Part shown: positions 11,241-22,390 of the stretch, piece after piece
Layout of the letters: every line of letters begins with the position of its first letter
Position numbering within the stretch: the first letter of the stretch is position 1
Assembly: GCA_037976565.1 (NCBI GenBank)
Contig: CP137668.1
Coordinates: 4,608,261 to 4,672,260 of the forward strand
Direction: 5' to 3'
DNA length: 64,000 bases
DNA from: Mesocentrotus franciscanus
Taxonomy: Eukaryota > Echinodermata > Echinoidea > Camarodonta > Strongylocentrotidae
Notes under the pieces: generated by a model
What the model was told of the DNA's origin: nothing
The model's database searches: none
The model's input: the letters and a program-made list of their open reading frames with translations, nothing else
Position numbers and translations under genes: made by a program

Positions 11241-11747
11241 GTCAAAGGTGAAATGTTGCAAAAGGCATTGTTATTGTCGTCAGTGAATTAGCACAATCTT
11301 TCCTCCATACAAACGAAGAATGCGGCCACCGTTCTCGTCAATATTTTATACTTTTTCACCAGCTTGGTGGACAAAAATCAATATGACTTCCTATGCGTAC
11401 TGTGATATAACTCACTCTATTCTAGATTACTAACAATTTCACTCACGTTTAGTTCAGGACTATTTTAATTCAAAATTGAAAATGTGTGTGAGGATACAGA
11501 TGTGATGAGGCTTCATGGTTCAGGTGTGAAACTAGTTTCCGTTCGGAAACCGCCCAATCAACAATCACCTGCTTCTCTGTAGGGCGACCGGAACTCATCC
11601 TTCCTGTCGAACGGTTTTGCTTTCCATTGAAGTAGGGTTCGTTCACATGAACAGTACAATTTGAAGTCAATCTAGTCTCAAGTTGTGCACTGAAAATTAT
11701 TCCATTGTTATGCTCCCACTCCCACAAAAATTAAAATCAACATTATA

Positions 11748-11972
11748 CAGTTAACAACTAAATTATTCATACCCTTACCAAGTTTTGTAATGTTTTTTAA
11801 GACTATGAAAAATTGATTTGTCTTGATTTATGTTTCTTGAAAATATGACATATTAAAGCTTACATCTAAAAGTATTCAACAAAGGCCCTATTTCAACCAG
11901 CGTTTCATTCTTCACTTCAGAAAAACACAAAAACATCAAATTTACAGGGAGTATGAATAATTCAGTTGTTTA
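11748..11972. mobile_element. Small MITE with AACTAAATTATTCATAC ends
   Basis: ACAACTAAATTATTCATACC at the left is inverted as GTATGAATAATTCAGTTGTT at the right, about 20 bp with one mismatch. The 180-bp interior is AT-rich and non-coding. Confidence 0.6.
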
Positions 11973-12239
11973 CTGTAGCTCTTGCTCTTCTATCTGTATG
12001 TCACGTTTCACTGACGCATCACTAATACGTCCATTCGCAAGGCATTGATTAATATTTGACACTCTTGACCCATGCGGGTGAAGTATATATGGCTAACCGG
12101 TAAGTAGACGGGGGACGGTTGATCTCCCCATAAGTTTTAGAAACTGCCTTGTCAAACATTTCAGTGAAAAGATAACTCTTCGTAATGCAACAACAAAACA
12201 GTGATGATGAAACACCCATTTTCAAAGTCAGTAAAGCTA

Positions 12240-12976
12240 CAGTCCCATATACGTCTCGGACCGTCCCGGACCATCCCGGACCCCATCCGGGGTGATCCGG
12301 GATTCGGTCCGTGTTGACACCGTGTTGGCACCGGGGTGGTCCTGGATGGTCCTGGATGGTCCTGGATGGTCCTGGGCGGTCCGGGAGTCGACCCCGGATG
12401 TTTTGACGGTCAAAAACTGCCGGGGTGGTCCGGGACGGTCCGGGACAATAGTTTGATCCGGGGTGATCCGTGTAGCCACCGTGCTGGGTCCGGGGTCATC
12501 CGTAGTGGCGCCGGGGCGGTCCGTGTTGATCCGTGGCAGTCCGGGAGTGAGTTATTGACCCCGGATCACCCCGGCGCCCCTACGGATGATCCCGGACCCA
12601 GCACGGTGGCGACACGGATGATCCGGGCTCTGCCGGGGCGATCCGTGTTGGCACCGGGGCGTTCCGGGATGATCCGTGTTGGCACCGGGATGGTCCGGTG
12701 TCATCCGTGTTGGCACCGTGTTGGCACCGGGGTGGTCCGGGACGGTCCGTGGCGGCTCCGTGCTGGGTCTGGAATGATCTGTACTGCTGCCGGGGCTATG
12801 CCCGGACGGTCCGGGGCGGTCCGTAGTGGTACCGTGTTGGGTCCGGGGAGACGGTCGGCGGTTGCGATTTTTTGAACAAAACATCCCGGACCATCCCGGA
12901 TCACCCCAGACCATGGTCCGGGATGGTCCGGAGTGGTCCGTGCTCGTCCGTGCTGGTCCGGCTTTATATGGGACTG
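12240..12976. mobile_element. GC-rich foldback element with satellite arms
   Basis: Ends CAGTCCCATATA and TATATGGGACTG are inverted repeats. Nearly the whole interior is built from short units such as GGTCCGGGA, GATCCGTGTTGGCACCGG and GGTCCTGGAT, in direct and inverted orientation. CpG density is far above the surroundings. This design matches foldback elements with tandemly repeated arms, such as the sea urchin TU elements (from memory). Open frames across it, up to 179 codons, are by-products of the repeat. Confidence 0.8.
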
Positions 12977-13371
12977 GGGCTTAATGGAAATAGATATATC
13001 CTCGACTAATGCTCTATTACAGGCAATAGCAAGTTTTTAAAGATATTGCTGCTAATATGGAAAACCTTTGTTTGCAAGGAACAATCAGATTTTTCCTTGT
13101 TTGTCTGAACAAGCTGATTTTAATCGAAATTGAAGGATTGGTTCTTTTACGAATATGCTTCTAATCACTAGCAAATCTACAGTGACATTTGCTTCCAAGA
13201 AACAAACTTTTGTCTTCGGTTAAAATGGAGCTATTACAGGTTGTAAGTAAAAGGGAAAGCCGGGAAAATCGTCAATGGATTCGCATCTGAATGGATATTT
13301 CTGAGGGGTCTCTTTGAAATGTCTATTCAGATTGAGGTACAGATCTCCCTCCTTCGATGCTAAGAACGTAT

Positions 13372-13735
13372 TATTATTATTATTATTAAGTATCTGGCGT
13401 CACCTGTGCCTGAGAGGCGAAAAGCGAACTGAATCACTGTAACCCTCGGGTCTCTCCTCTCGGTATAAGTGATTGGGGGTGTGCAGGTGGGCCACTACAC
13501 CGGGGTTTCCCCCTACTTTTATACGAATGGTCTTAACGTGCAAAGGTGGTGACTCTCCTATAAACGGGGCCTCCATTTAACGTCCTGTCCGACGGACGGA
13601 GTGTTTTCCACTTAACATAGCCTGCGTCTATGAAACAGGCTTCAGTCATCCGCCTGGGTTGGATTCGAACCCACGATCTGTGGTTCGACAGGCACGACAG
13701 ATACGCTTTACCGACTGAGCCAACTCGCCTACCAT
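13372..13735 (-). mobile_element. Second tRNA-derived SINE family, full length
   Basis: Read on the minus strand it begins with a tRNA-like head (GGCGAGTTGGCTCAGTCGG, B box GGTTCGAATCC). A body follows with GGACAGGACGTTAAATGGAG and ACCACCTTTGCACGTTAAG, and the tail is (TAA)n at 13373-13388. The head does not close an acceptor stem (GGCGAGT against ACCCAGG), so it is not a functional tRNA gene. It differs from the 7807-type SINE. Confidence 0.8.
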
Positions 13736-14399
13736 ATCAACACAAATAGGATTTAGGGTGATAAATGTCGGAGCCTGCTGACGGGACATCCCAGTAGATC
13801 GACAGTCCAGAAGACTGACACCCCACAAGAGGGACAGTCCACGAGTTTGTCGGTCTAGTGAACCGTCATAAAGTTGTCTAAAGGCTCGCGAAAACAAGAT
13901 GTCGGCCTCGTGAACCCTCAGGAAACCTTTTTTTTTCCTCAAAGACGGCCCGCTAGGTCTACATCCCAACCTTCAGTCTCGGGGGCTATCGATCGCATAG
14001 GCTGTAGCGGGCTATTGAACCCTGAATATGAAACACCATACCCAAAATGTCAATTAGTCAAAACGTGTTTTAAAGAAATTAAATCATATACCTTTTATCG
14101 TTTAGTTAAGTTGATTTGTAACAAATTTGACAATTCTATGAATTCAATATTCCTTAGTGTCTTCTGTAGGTATCCAATAGAGACAATTTCCCGCATGATT
14201 AGGTACATGACAAACAGTGCTGGAGCTACTGGGGTGGGGCATGTGCCCCTATAAAACATGAAGAGATGAAGAAAAAGAGAGGACAGAAACGTGAAAATGA
14301 GATGATAGGATCCGATTCAAACAAAATCCGTTTGCCTTGCTCTCTTGCATTAATTCCCTGCACCTAATAAAATCATTGCCTCTCCACCTCCCCCATTAT

Positions 14400-14575
14400 A
14401 GGTGCGCCTGTAATCCAGCTAACAGTGGAAGTTACATACTGATTCAGCCGAGGACGCAGGTTCGAAACTGAGTCACGTCTTTCGGATGGTGACGTTAAAG
14501 GTCGGTCCCCAGACGTAAATAATCATGTCTGATTGATACACGTCTGTAAAAACCCAATCACACACACACTCCCCC
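14400..14575 (+). mobile_element. Fragment of a related tRNA-derived SINE
   Basis: Has CAGGTTCGAAACTGAGTC, TCTTTCGGATGGTGACGTTA and AAAGGTCGGTCCCCAGACG. This resembles the TTCGAA box and GACGTTAAA core of the 13372-13735 element, in the opposite orientation. Its right end is a short (CA)n run. Confidence 0.5.
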
Positions 14576-14964
14576 ATTATACCAAATTCCATTTCTGCTA
14601 GTTTTATTACAATAGTGATATTTAATATGTTCTTGAGGGCATGTCTCACTTTTTAATAGCTTGTTATTTAATATATTTATCATGGTATCATACATTCTAA
14701 ATTAAGAAAACAATCACGTAACAAAATAATCAACAGGGTTATAAAATTAACGAGGCTTTGAAAATTAGTAAGGACGCCCTGAATAGTGTAATCTTACATG
14801 ATACAAATATATAGTTATTTTGCATTAAGAGGCATGAAAAAGAATCCGAATAGCAAATCCGATTTCAAAAATTACCCCAAAAGTATTGTGAACTGGAAAT
14901 GTATCGTAGTTGGATACAATTACTTTAGCGCAATTATCTAAAATTAATTGCGTTCACACACCTT

Positions 14965-15143
14965 GGCCCGACTTCACAAAGGAGGTTTGTCGACAAACCT
15001 AGGTTTATGGGCGTCATATGACGCGTTTCGATGCGTTTCAGACCAAGGTTCAGACAAACCTTGGTCTGAAACGCGTCGAAACGTGGCATATGACGCACAT
15101 AAACCTAGGTTTGTCGACAAACCTCCTTTGTGAATTCGGGCCC
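14965..15143. mobile_element. Near-perfect 180-bp palindrome (MITE)
   Basis: Arms of about 85 bp run from GGCCCGACTTCACAAAGGAG to the centre near CCTTGGTCTGAA and return inverted, with only scattered mismatches. Motifs include TTTGTCGACAAACC and CATATGACGC. The spacer is a few bases. It could extrude a cruciform. Confidence 0.88.
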
Positions 15144-15729
15144 TTCTGTTTAGTCGCTCTGTCGCGCACACTTTTTCTATGCTTAGTTGGAATAACATAA
15201 TTATGATCACCTCTCATCATACTATGATCATTGGGTCTCATAAAAAAGGAAAAGATAAAAATATCTATGGATCTATAACATGCATGTATCTGCTTCGTGT
15301 TTAAATCACATTTTTGATCAACAATAGCTTAAAACTTAAACAACAAAGTCTCACACCACGTCTCATCTTCAAATTTCAAAACTATTCTCTTTTAAACTGG
15401 AAAACATGCCTGAAAAGGTATCAAGAAATACCGAATCTATGAAGGCAATCTCTTGCTGAATCCAGCGAATGCAAGTTTCTTGAAAGCTAAAGTTATTTAA
15501 CTGCAATTCTTTAATCACTTCTTTTAATATTTTAGCTAGCAGTAAAGTCTGCTAAATACATGTTATAAGCTAATGGTCTATTTCGGTGTGCATTTCAGAT
15601 TGACAAGGGTATGGAATAAAACATGTATATTTCAGTAGGGTTTCGACGAATACAAAACTTTTGGCCGATGGAAATACACAATTAGACAGAAAACATTTGA
15701 TAATGATGTCTCACATGACAATGGCTCGG

Positions 15730-16330
15730 GCCTCGGGTTTGGTGATCGTGGTGTGGGCGTGTGGGTGTAGTGATGGTGATGACGTAGAAGTATAGCGATT
15801 GTAGTGTAGATGGAAGGGTAAAGTGATGGTGGTCTGGGCGTGTGGGTGAGGGTGGCTGGGTTTAGTGATAGCGATGTGGCGTGTGAGCGTGGTGATCAGG
15901 GTGACATAGACGTAGAGATGTGAATTCTATTGTAGTATGGATGAGTGTAGTGGTGATAGTGTGGATGGGTGTGGTGATGGTGGTCTGGGCGTGTGGTTAG
16001 TGATAGCGGTGTGGGTAGATGTAGTGACAGTGATGTGGCGTGTGGGTGTAGTGATCAGGGTGACATAGACGTAGTGATGGTAATTCTATGGTAGTATGGA
16101 TGGATGTAGTGATGACAGTGTGGATGGGTGTGGGGATGGTGGTCTGGGCGTGTGGGTTAGTGATAGCGGTGTGTGTAGATGTAGTGACAGTGATGTGGCG
16201 TGTGGGTGTAGTGATTGGAGTTTGTATAAAGTAATGGTCGTGTGTGGATGGGAGTGGTGATGGTGACATTGTGGATATGACGATAGTAGTGTGGGTGTGT
16301 GGTTTGGTGGGTGTAGTGTTTGTGTTATGG
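15730..16330. repeat. GT/GGTG minisatellite
   Basis: Irregular tandem units such as GTGTGGGTGTAGTGAT and GGTGGTCTGGGCGTGTGGGT. A higher-order duplication of about 180 bp is visible: the block with GTGACATAGACGTAG(A/T)GATG occurs near 15900 and 16070. Open frames here are low-complexity artefacts. Confidence 0.8.
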
Positions 16331-16998
16331 GCCTAAAGCTGAAGTGAAAATGATGTCATTATTGGAACATGATGGATAATTTCTTTATAATTATTTTGTG
16401 AATAGCGATTAAGATGTTCATGGGTGTGTTGATGGGGATAGGGATAGGGGTAGCGTTCTGTTACCCTATGTGAGGTTTGTTTTTGGTTGTTTTGGTGGTT
16501 TGGGGATGAGAACTGTGATGGCGTTGTGGTTGGATGAGTTTACCTTCATAATTATGTTTTTCGGGGGGTGAGTGAAAGCGCAAAAGGTTTTTCTGTAGTG
16601 AATAAGGATGTTTTAATGTGGCGACGATAGCATCGTTACGTAGTGTCTATAGAATACTAGAATGAAATAGTACTTTGCTGTTGGAATATTAGTAGTAACA
16701 CAATAAAATATTACTTCATAACAATCAACACGAAAATCTAGTATGTTACGTATTAAGAACACTGTTGATCAATCAGCAGTATGAGGCATAAACAATAAGT
16801 GACAATAAATAGACTTTATAGCCAGTAGTGGTTTAGTGGTGGGAGTGGTGCTAATGGTGTTGGTGGTCGTGATGGTTATAACGGAATGGTAATTGGGTTT
16901 TTCCCCACTTTTGTTTATGAGGCCAATCAAACTTAAAATATGATAAAGAGTAATTATAAATGATGACGATCGCCGCGATCAGCCATTGGCCTAGTAAT

Positions 16999-17692
16999 AG
17001 GGACTTTTAGATTTGCACGTCGACGTAGTGGACTGCCACGTGTGCCATTCTTTCAAGGCACTGGCCCGTGCCCGGCAGTGCCTTAAAAGGACGTCACATT
17101 ACCTTAAAGATACTATGTCCCTTTTGCAGCCAACATCAAATTCTGTAGAACTTGGCAGGAATTATGAATATGTCATGTATGTCCTATCTGTGAAATTTAA
17201 ACGTTAGCAGTGTCCTAATATTCAAATTATGCAAGGAAACCGTTTACTTGCTAGACTTCACTGTCAGACACTATTGAGTGACTGACTGGCTTTTTCATCT
17301 TTGGTAATAACATACATAAAATGAGCTGTAAAGGGTACATGAGCATTTGTCTACATCAATAACCCACTTCTTGTAATGGCCAAAATTAAACTGATTGAAT
17401 CTTTGCGCAGCATAAAACGTACGACCATTCGGTACAATGGTCTGAAAATCAGACTATTACTTACTGGCTCTATAGCTCCTAAGTCGATTCGACAACTAAT
17501 AGTCGTTATTTTCCCACTTAAAGACATTTTCAAGCCCCCCTTTTTTTAGGGAAGTTCTAAATTAGTATTTTCTTTCAAATGCCGTTGGAATTTAACCTTT
17601 TCATTTTTTTGGCCTGCAAATGGGACATAGTACCTTAAAAGGATGTCACCGTGGCAGTCCACGCTCTCGTCGAGTAAAATCTAAAAGTCCCT
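16999..17692. mobile_element. Second AGGGACTTTTAG MITE carrying a nested element
   Basis: Same termini and left body as 5666-5828, up to CACATTACCTTAAA, then foreign DNA from about 17108 to 17632. After that the MITE resumes at CCTTAAAAGGATGTCACCG and finishes with CTAAAAGTCCCT. Confidence 0.85.
17109..17630. mobile_element. Nested non-autonomous element with ACTATGTCCC ends
   Basis: The left end ACTATGTCCCTTTTGCAGCC and the right end GGCCTGCAAATGGGACATAGT are inverted repeats of about 20 bp. CCTTAAA flanks both sides, a 7-8 bp target duplication, which is hAT-like. About 520 bp, non-coding, with mostly AT-rich interior. Confidence 0.8.
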
Positions 17693-19039
17693 AATACTGC
17701 CCTTTCTGGCCTTTTGCTAAATACATTGACAACTTTTAGCCTAATGTGCATCACATTTCTGTATTTCATTAGCACATATAGTAAGTTTTATTTTGCCGTG
17801 GTGGTTCACGGCGTAATGTGTGGATGAGCCATGAATTTAGATGAGGGTACAAAAGCTGGCGTACGTTATAGCCACACGATTTTCTCCTGGTACAATTTCC
17901 AACTTCCCTTCTAAGAGTGAGTTATCCTACTGCTGTTAAATCTTAAAAAACAGTTTTATGCCTGGGGAGATTTACAATTTCGTAGTCCTGTAATTGAAGA
18001 GAATTATCTCGCAGTTTTACAAACGGGAATGCAGCTCAAGATGACAAAATTACAACTTGCCATCACCATGCAAGTAGAAGCTTAGCTAGTACGTATCAAA
18101 AGAGGATCTTTCAAAAATCAAAGAAATGTTTGATGATGAAAACAAGTTCTTCCTTTTCAAGTCAGCATCAGCTAATTACACAAGCATTTATTTACAAGAA
18201 CGAAACCATTCCATTTGATTCTGATTACATACTGAAATATATGAGTAGAAGTGTGATGTGTGGCTATATAGTTAGTCTGGGGTAGGAAATGCTAGCAAGA
18301 AAACAAGTTGTTGCTTCTAGCAAGCAGTGGCTGGGATGCAACACCTGAATATGCAGATAAAGGCATGGAAAAGGCAATTGCTACGCTTTTGCTGGTTTTA
18401 CGTTGTTGCTGTTAATTTGTTGTTGTTGTATATATTGCGGAATAGCCATCAGGAATGTTAGATGTCAAGAGATAATTGTTGACAGCTGGTCTCACCAGCA
18501 GTCCCTATTTAGAGAGTCACTAATAGACCATTCAAATGGGTTTGCTGCTAGTTTTATGGATGCGGCCAAATATTAATATCGCAAATTTTCTTTTTTTTTC
18601 TGGATATAATGAATACAAGATTTTGACATGTATTAATAATTATAGTGGTTAAAATAAGTGTGTAGTCGAATAAAATACAATCATAAATATATTTGAGCAA
18701 ATTCAAAAAGTAGTTCTCGTCGATTTTACCAATGTATATATGTATACTATGAACACAGGAATCGTCCTTATACATTGAATATAACACTTCATAGTACAGG
18801 TAATATTAAAAATCAACAGAATTGTAGTAATGCTCATGATCAAAACGATTGTAATGCGGCAGCTGTGCTTCTATGCAAAAAAGGTGCATACTCACCAAAT
18901 TTCTCAATTTTGTTGAGTTCGGGAACATCACCTTGTTTAACCAATATTGAAACTTAGCCTAATCTTTTATCTTTTATTGCACTTTATCCTTAAAAACATC
19001 TAAATTTAATTTCACCTGCATGCAGTGGCGTAATGAGCA
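17693..19039. other. Unassigned intronic sequence
   Basis: AT-rich, with no feature beyond short homopolymers. Lies inside the putative first intron of the LDLa gene. Confidence 0.35.
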
Positions 19040-19200
19040 AAATCTTTTGGGGGCAGAAAATAAAGGTAAGAAATAACCCAGGAAAATCATGTCATTTCAG
19101 CAACAATTGTAAATCACTAATATCAAATTAGAAATAAACCACGTTTGAATTTTTGGGCAACTGCCCCCCCCCCATCAGTACGCCAGTGCCGGCATGTACA
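19040..19200 (-). repeat. Dispersed repeat, reverse copy of 21545-21700
   Basis: Contains TCATGTCATTTCAGCAACA, TGTAAATCACTAATATC and TTGGGCAACTGCCCCCC, matching in inverse the block at 21545-21700. The C-run at 19165 is a polymorphism hot spot. Confidence 0.6.
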
Positions 19201-19764
19201 TTTGTTAGCTCTATTTCTTTGTTATTTGTACTAAGCTATGAATCTTGATATCTCATAAGGTTTAGAAATCTCAATCTCTATCAGCCTACTCCGTCAATGT
19301 TGCAATAAACATGTACATTTTTAATTATCAAATTTCTATTTTATTCAAAACAAATGGCAATTTTATATTATCAATGAAACTTGTAGATCGTATTCAAATA
19401 AACACAATATTTGTTAAATTTTCTATATCTTTTAATGGGTTATCAATGTAATTTTATGCCGTGTACTTTTTTAACTCTGTAAATTGAACAATTTCAGCAA
19501 TCAACTGCATGATCGATGATTTTTTTTTAAAGTCTCAATAGACCAATACAACACAATACAATACAAAGATCTATTCGGTAACAAGTATCTATCCATTAGA
19601 CACTGTTACGGTAATGTTATTAATGAAAGGTACACTCCGTTCTTTGTTATTTCTTTCTATCGGCTTCTTTATCTCTCTTTCTTTCGCTTCTTAATAGGCA
19701 TATTTCATATCACAATTTGTCTTTATGTTGTCGCGAGAGTCGACCTAATTTTACGTATACTCAC

Positions 19765-20107
19765 CAAATAATCCAATTACCATTTTCCGCAATTCATCAT
19801 GTCCAATGTTCAGTTGCCCTATAAATCTAGCTAGATGTGAAACAGTTTGACTGACCAGTTCTTCTGGCTGGCTATCGGTGACGGTTCGGATCGTCACTAC
19901 CTTGGCCGCCGAAGGCGACGGCTCGTTAACTGTCGCCTCCTCGGAACTTCTCCGAGGTGTTCCTTCTTGCAACATCCGAAGCCGTTTGAATAAAGATTCT
20001 TCAACGGAGATGGACATGGTCGGTGGAAGCAGGAAGAGAAGAGAAAAAGCACCAAGGAGAAAGACATTTAGCCCGAGTATTGTCCATGCTCGGAACAGCA
20101 GCATCAT
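19765..20107 (-). CDS. First coding exon of a type II membrane protein
   Basis: 343 nt: 114 codons plus one base before a strong donor GTGAGTATAC. The ATG at 20105-20107 is preceded in frame by TGA four codons upstream, so it is the first possible start. Residues about 7-30 form one hydrophobic segment (WTILGLNVFLLGAFSLLFLL) after a short tail with a single Arg, fitting a signal anchor. An uncleaved type II topology is likely, though a signal peptide is possible. A Ser/Glu-rich stretch follows, then a helical stem (ELVSQTVSHLARFIGQLN and on). Exon phase 1 matches the LDL-receptor A exon at 6956-7075. It cannot be the missing N-terminus of the MGAT5 gene because it lies beyond that gene's stop codon. 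Family not recognised. Confidence 0.72.
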
Positions 20108-20300
20108 TGAGGGAGCTCACTCACTCTAGAGAGCCGTGGATTTAGGCGAGTTGCAGAAGCGACGAAAAGAGCGGTCAATCTGTCGTCTGCTGTGATCGCG
20201 ATAAGCAGAAGGGGCGGGAAACTTACAGGACGAAAACGGGACAGATTCTCTCGTTTTTTATCTCCCTGTTTCTTAACTTGGTCCAAGATCAAAATGAATC
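20108..20300 (-). promoter_or_regulatory. CpG-rich 5' flank / 5' UTR of the signal-anchor gene
   Basis: The stretch just upstream of the ATG is visibly richer in G+C and CpG than the surroundings. It contains a GC-box-like GGGGCGGG at 20211-20218 followed by GAAAC. This fits a promoter-proximal region or 5' UTR on the minus strand. No TATA box was identified and the start of transcription is unknown. Confidence 0.35.
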
Positions 20301-20509
20301 GGGGAAAAGTTACATACAAATTTAAAAAATGTCAGTCCTGTAAACACTGTGAAATCACACAAAGGTACCATGCCTGTTCACATGCGAAGAAATATGAGGC
20401 ACTGCTTTAAGAAGCTCCTTTACTATTGATTGGATGACTTTATACTACCAGATTCTCCCACGCTCATGCTATGATTAATTGTATTTCACTCGTTCCTTAG
20501 GTTCTCTCT

Positions 20510-20525
20510 CTCTCTCTCTCTCTTT
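20510..20525. repeat. Short (CT)n run
   Basis: CT repeats at the end of TTAGGTTCTCTCTC, about 200 bp upstream of the putative promoter of the signal-anchor gene. Confidence 0.7.
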
Positions 20526-20744
20526 CTCAACCTCTCTCTTCGTTACACGATATCGTTTTCCCTACTATGATAAGTCCTTAAATGGTTTTGCCATTTGCCA
20601 GAACTTAGTGCGTACGACCGATTTACGTAAGTCAAGAATTATATGATTTTTTTAAATAACTCATAAATGCCATTTTATCGTAAATAGTAGAATTTTACGT
20701 TACTAGATGTTTAAATTGACAGTAAGAGGGCGAGAGGTGTGGTA

Positions 20745-21115
20745 AGTGGAGAGAGAGAGAGATAGATAGAGAAGGTAGAAAATGATAACGAGAGAGAGAG
20801 AAAGAAGAGAGAGATAGAGAGAGTGAGAGAGACGAGGGAGAGAAAGAGAGAAAGAGAAAGAGACAGACAGACAGAAGGGGGGCAAAAGTGAGCTCTTGGG
20901 AAAAGACGAAAGGTGTGGAATTGAGAAAGGAAAGCGTGTGGAAGAGAGGGAGGGGAAAGGATGGGTGGGACAGGGGTGGGGTGGAGAAAAGGGGGAGGGA
21001 GAAAGAAGCAGACAAAAAGAGAGAAATACATGTAGAAAAAAAGGATTGTCCGAAAAGGGTGTAAGAAGGAGAGAGAAGGAGTGATAAAGGAAATAGAGGG
21101 GAGGAAGGGAGAGAG
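20745..21115. repeat. Purine-rich GA/GGA tract
   Basis: About 370 bp with nearly all purines on the plus strand: GAGA repeats with AGAT and GACAGACAGACA steps, then GGGA-rich units. Frames on either strand encode only Ser/Leu/Phe or Glu/Arg runs and are not genes. Confidence 0.9.
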
Positions 21116-21300
21116 AGATTTAAGACAAACCCTTCCTCGTTTCCAGTTTAATTATCATTATTGGAGTGATAGGTCGTGGCGCAATACGTTGATTCCTCCC
21201 TGATTCACGGGAGGGTTTTTTCCAATGATAAGCCACAACAATCAGCAATATCATTGATTGCCTGAGTAGTTCTTTAATACTTTGATTTTTAATGCATTGC

Positions 21301-21535
21301 CAGGGGCGGCGATCCCGGGGGTCACGTCCCCCCTTAACTTTTTAGGGGGAAAATCCCCCCTGGAAAATGTGAAGAAGTGCAAAAAAATGTATAGCAAATA
21401 CTGACCAAGACTGCAACACACTGAGGCTCCGGAGAGCCTTAGAGTGCAGCGTTTAGACTAATAAAATGCAAAAATCTTCTCGCTCGGTCGCTATGCCCCC
21501 TCGCATAATACCTTCAAAATGTTCAAGGAAAAATC
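21301..21535. mobile_element. Second copy of the GGGGCGGCGAT-type element
   Basis: Starts CAGGGGCGGCGATCCCGGGG and shares the TGTATAGCAAA / GAGTGCAGCGTTTAGACTAA / TTCTCGCTCGGTCGCTATG body with 4619-4950, in the same orientation. The right terminus is missing. Confidence 0.65.
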
Positions 21536-21544
21536 TGTATTCCG

Positions 21545-21700
21545 TCAGTATCACAGTGATCACTGGCGTACTGACGGGGGGCTTGGGAGCAGTTGCCCAG
21601 CCCCAATAACATTCAAACTTGGTTTATTTCTAATTCGATACCAGTGATTTACAAATGTTGCTGAAATGACATGACATGACAATGACACGTTTGTTGGAAA
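21545..21700 (+). repeat. Dispersed repeat, forward copy
   Basis: Reads ACTGGCGTACTGACGGGGGG, GGGAGCAGTTGCCCAGCCCC, TTGGTTTATTTCTAATTCGA and CATTTGTAAATC-type motifs, inverse of 19040-19200. Confidence 0.6.
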
Positions 21701-21885
21701 TTCCCAAATTTACAGTTAGGCAAAACATATGCTTACCGGTATTTAGAAGCCTACATGTCAGGGCCCATGGAACGGCGGGCTCGGGGCTCAAGCCCCCAAT
21801 TTTTTTGAAAAAGTATGATAAAGAGAAATAGAAAGAAAGAATAGTGACCTGCCCAGTGTTACAAAATAATGAGGTATCAAAATAT

Positions 21886-22390
21886 GCTCATCTGACCGTA
21901 ATTAAATGCCAAAAACCCCTGAGCTTCTAGGGGCTCCACCCCCTGGGCCACATCAGGGGCCCTAAGGCGGACCCCTGAATGCTCATCTGACCGTAATTAA
22001 ATACCCAAAACCCTGAGCTCCAGGCTCAGCCCCCTAGACCTCACGCCAATATGTGACCTGTCAGTGTCACAAATAAGATATCAAAATATGCTAATCTGAC
22101 CGTAATTAAATGCCTAAAACCCCTAAACTTGCGAGGGCTCCGCCCCCTGGACCCCCACCGGGGGCCCTAAGGCAGGCCATGGATGCTCATCTGACCATAA
22201 TTAAAATGCGTTAAACCCCTGAGCTTCCGGGGCTCTGCCCTCTGGACCCCACCAAGGGCCCTAAGGCAGGCCCCTGGATGCTTATTTTACCGTAATTTAA
22301 TGCCTAAACCCCCCTGAGCTTCTGGGGGCTCCACCCCTTAACCCCTGCCGGGGCTTTGCCATTGGACCCCACCTTTCTACCTTATCTTAA
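21886..22390 (+). repeat. Tandem array, five units of about 95 bp
   Basis: Units start with GCTCATCTGACCGTAATTAA at 21886, 21981, 22090, 22185 and 22280. Each continues with CCTGAGCTTC, GGGGCTCCACCCCCTGG and GGGCCCTAAGGC. Spacing is 95, 109, 95 and 95 bp. The units have diverged by point changes, so the array is not recent. Confidence 0.85.

Larger units (their letters stand above)
7076..19764 (-). other. Putative 12.7 kb first intron of the LDLa gene
   Basis: This is inferred to be intron because both flanking exons have matching phase and proper splice sites. It is filled with mobile DNA (listed separately). No further coding exon was recognised inside it, but a short LDLa or other exon could have been missed. 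Confidence 0.5.

Noticed and set aside
11470..11727. 85-codon minus-strand frame preceded by an acceptor-like ATTTTCAG
   Set aside because: No recognisable domain, no downstream donor in phase, and next to a MITE. A real exon cannot be excluded but is not supported.
12336..12914. Long overlapping frames up to 179 codons on both strands
   Set aside because: They run through the GGTCCGGGA satellite. Open frames on both strands and periodic Asp/Pro/Gly composition are explained by the repeat.
13646..13735. Possible tRNA gene on the minus strand
   Set aside because: A and B boxes are present but the acceptor stem does not pair. The sequence continues into a SINE body with a (TAA)n tail.
19765..20107. 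Candidate N-terminal exon of the MGAT5 gene
   Set aside because: It encodes a type II anchor and stem as expected for MGAT5, but lies downstream of that gene's stop codon on the same strand.
20695..21084. Frames of up to 106 codons
   Set aside because: Low-complexity purine tract with open frames on both strands.
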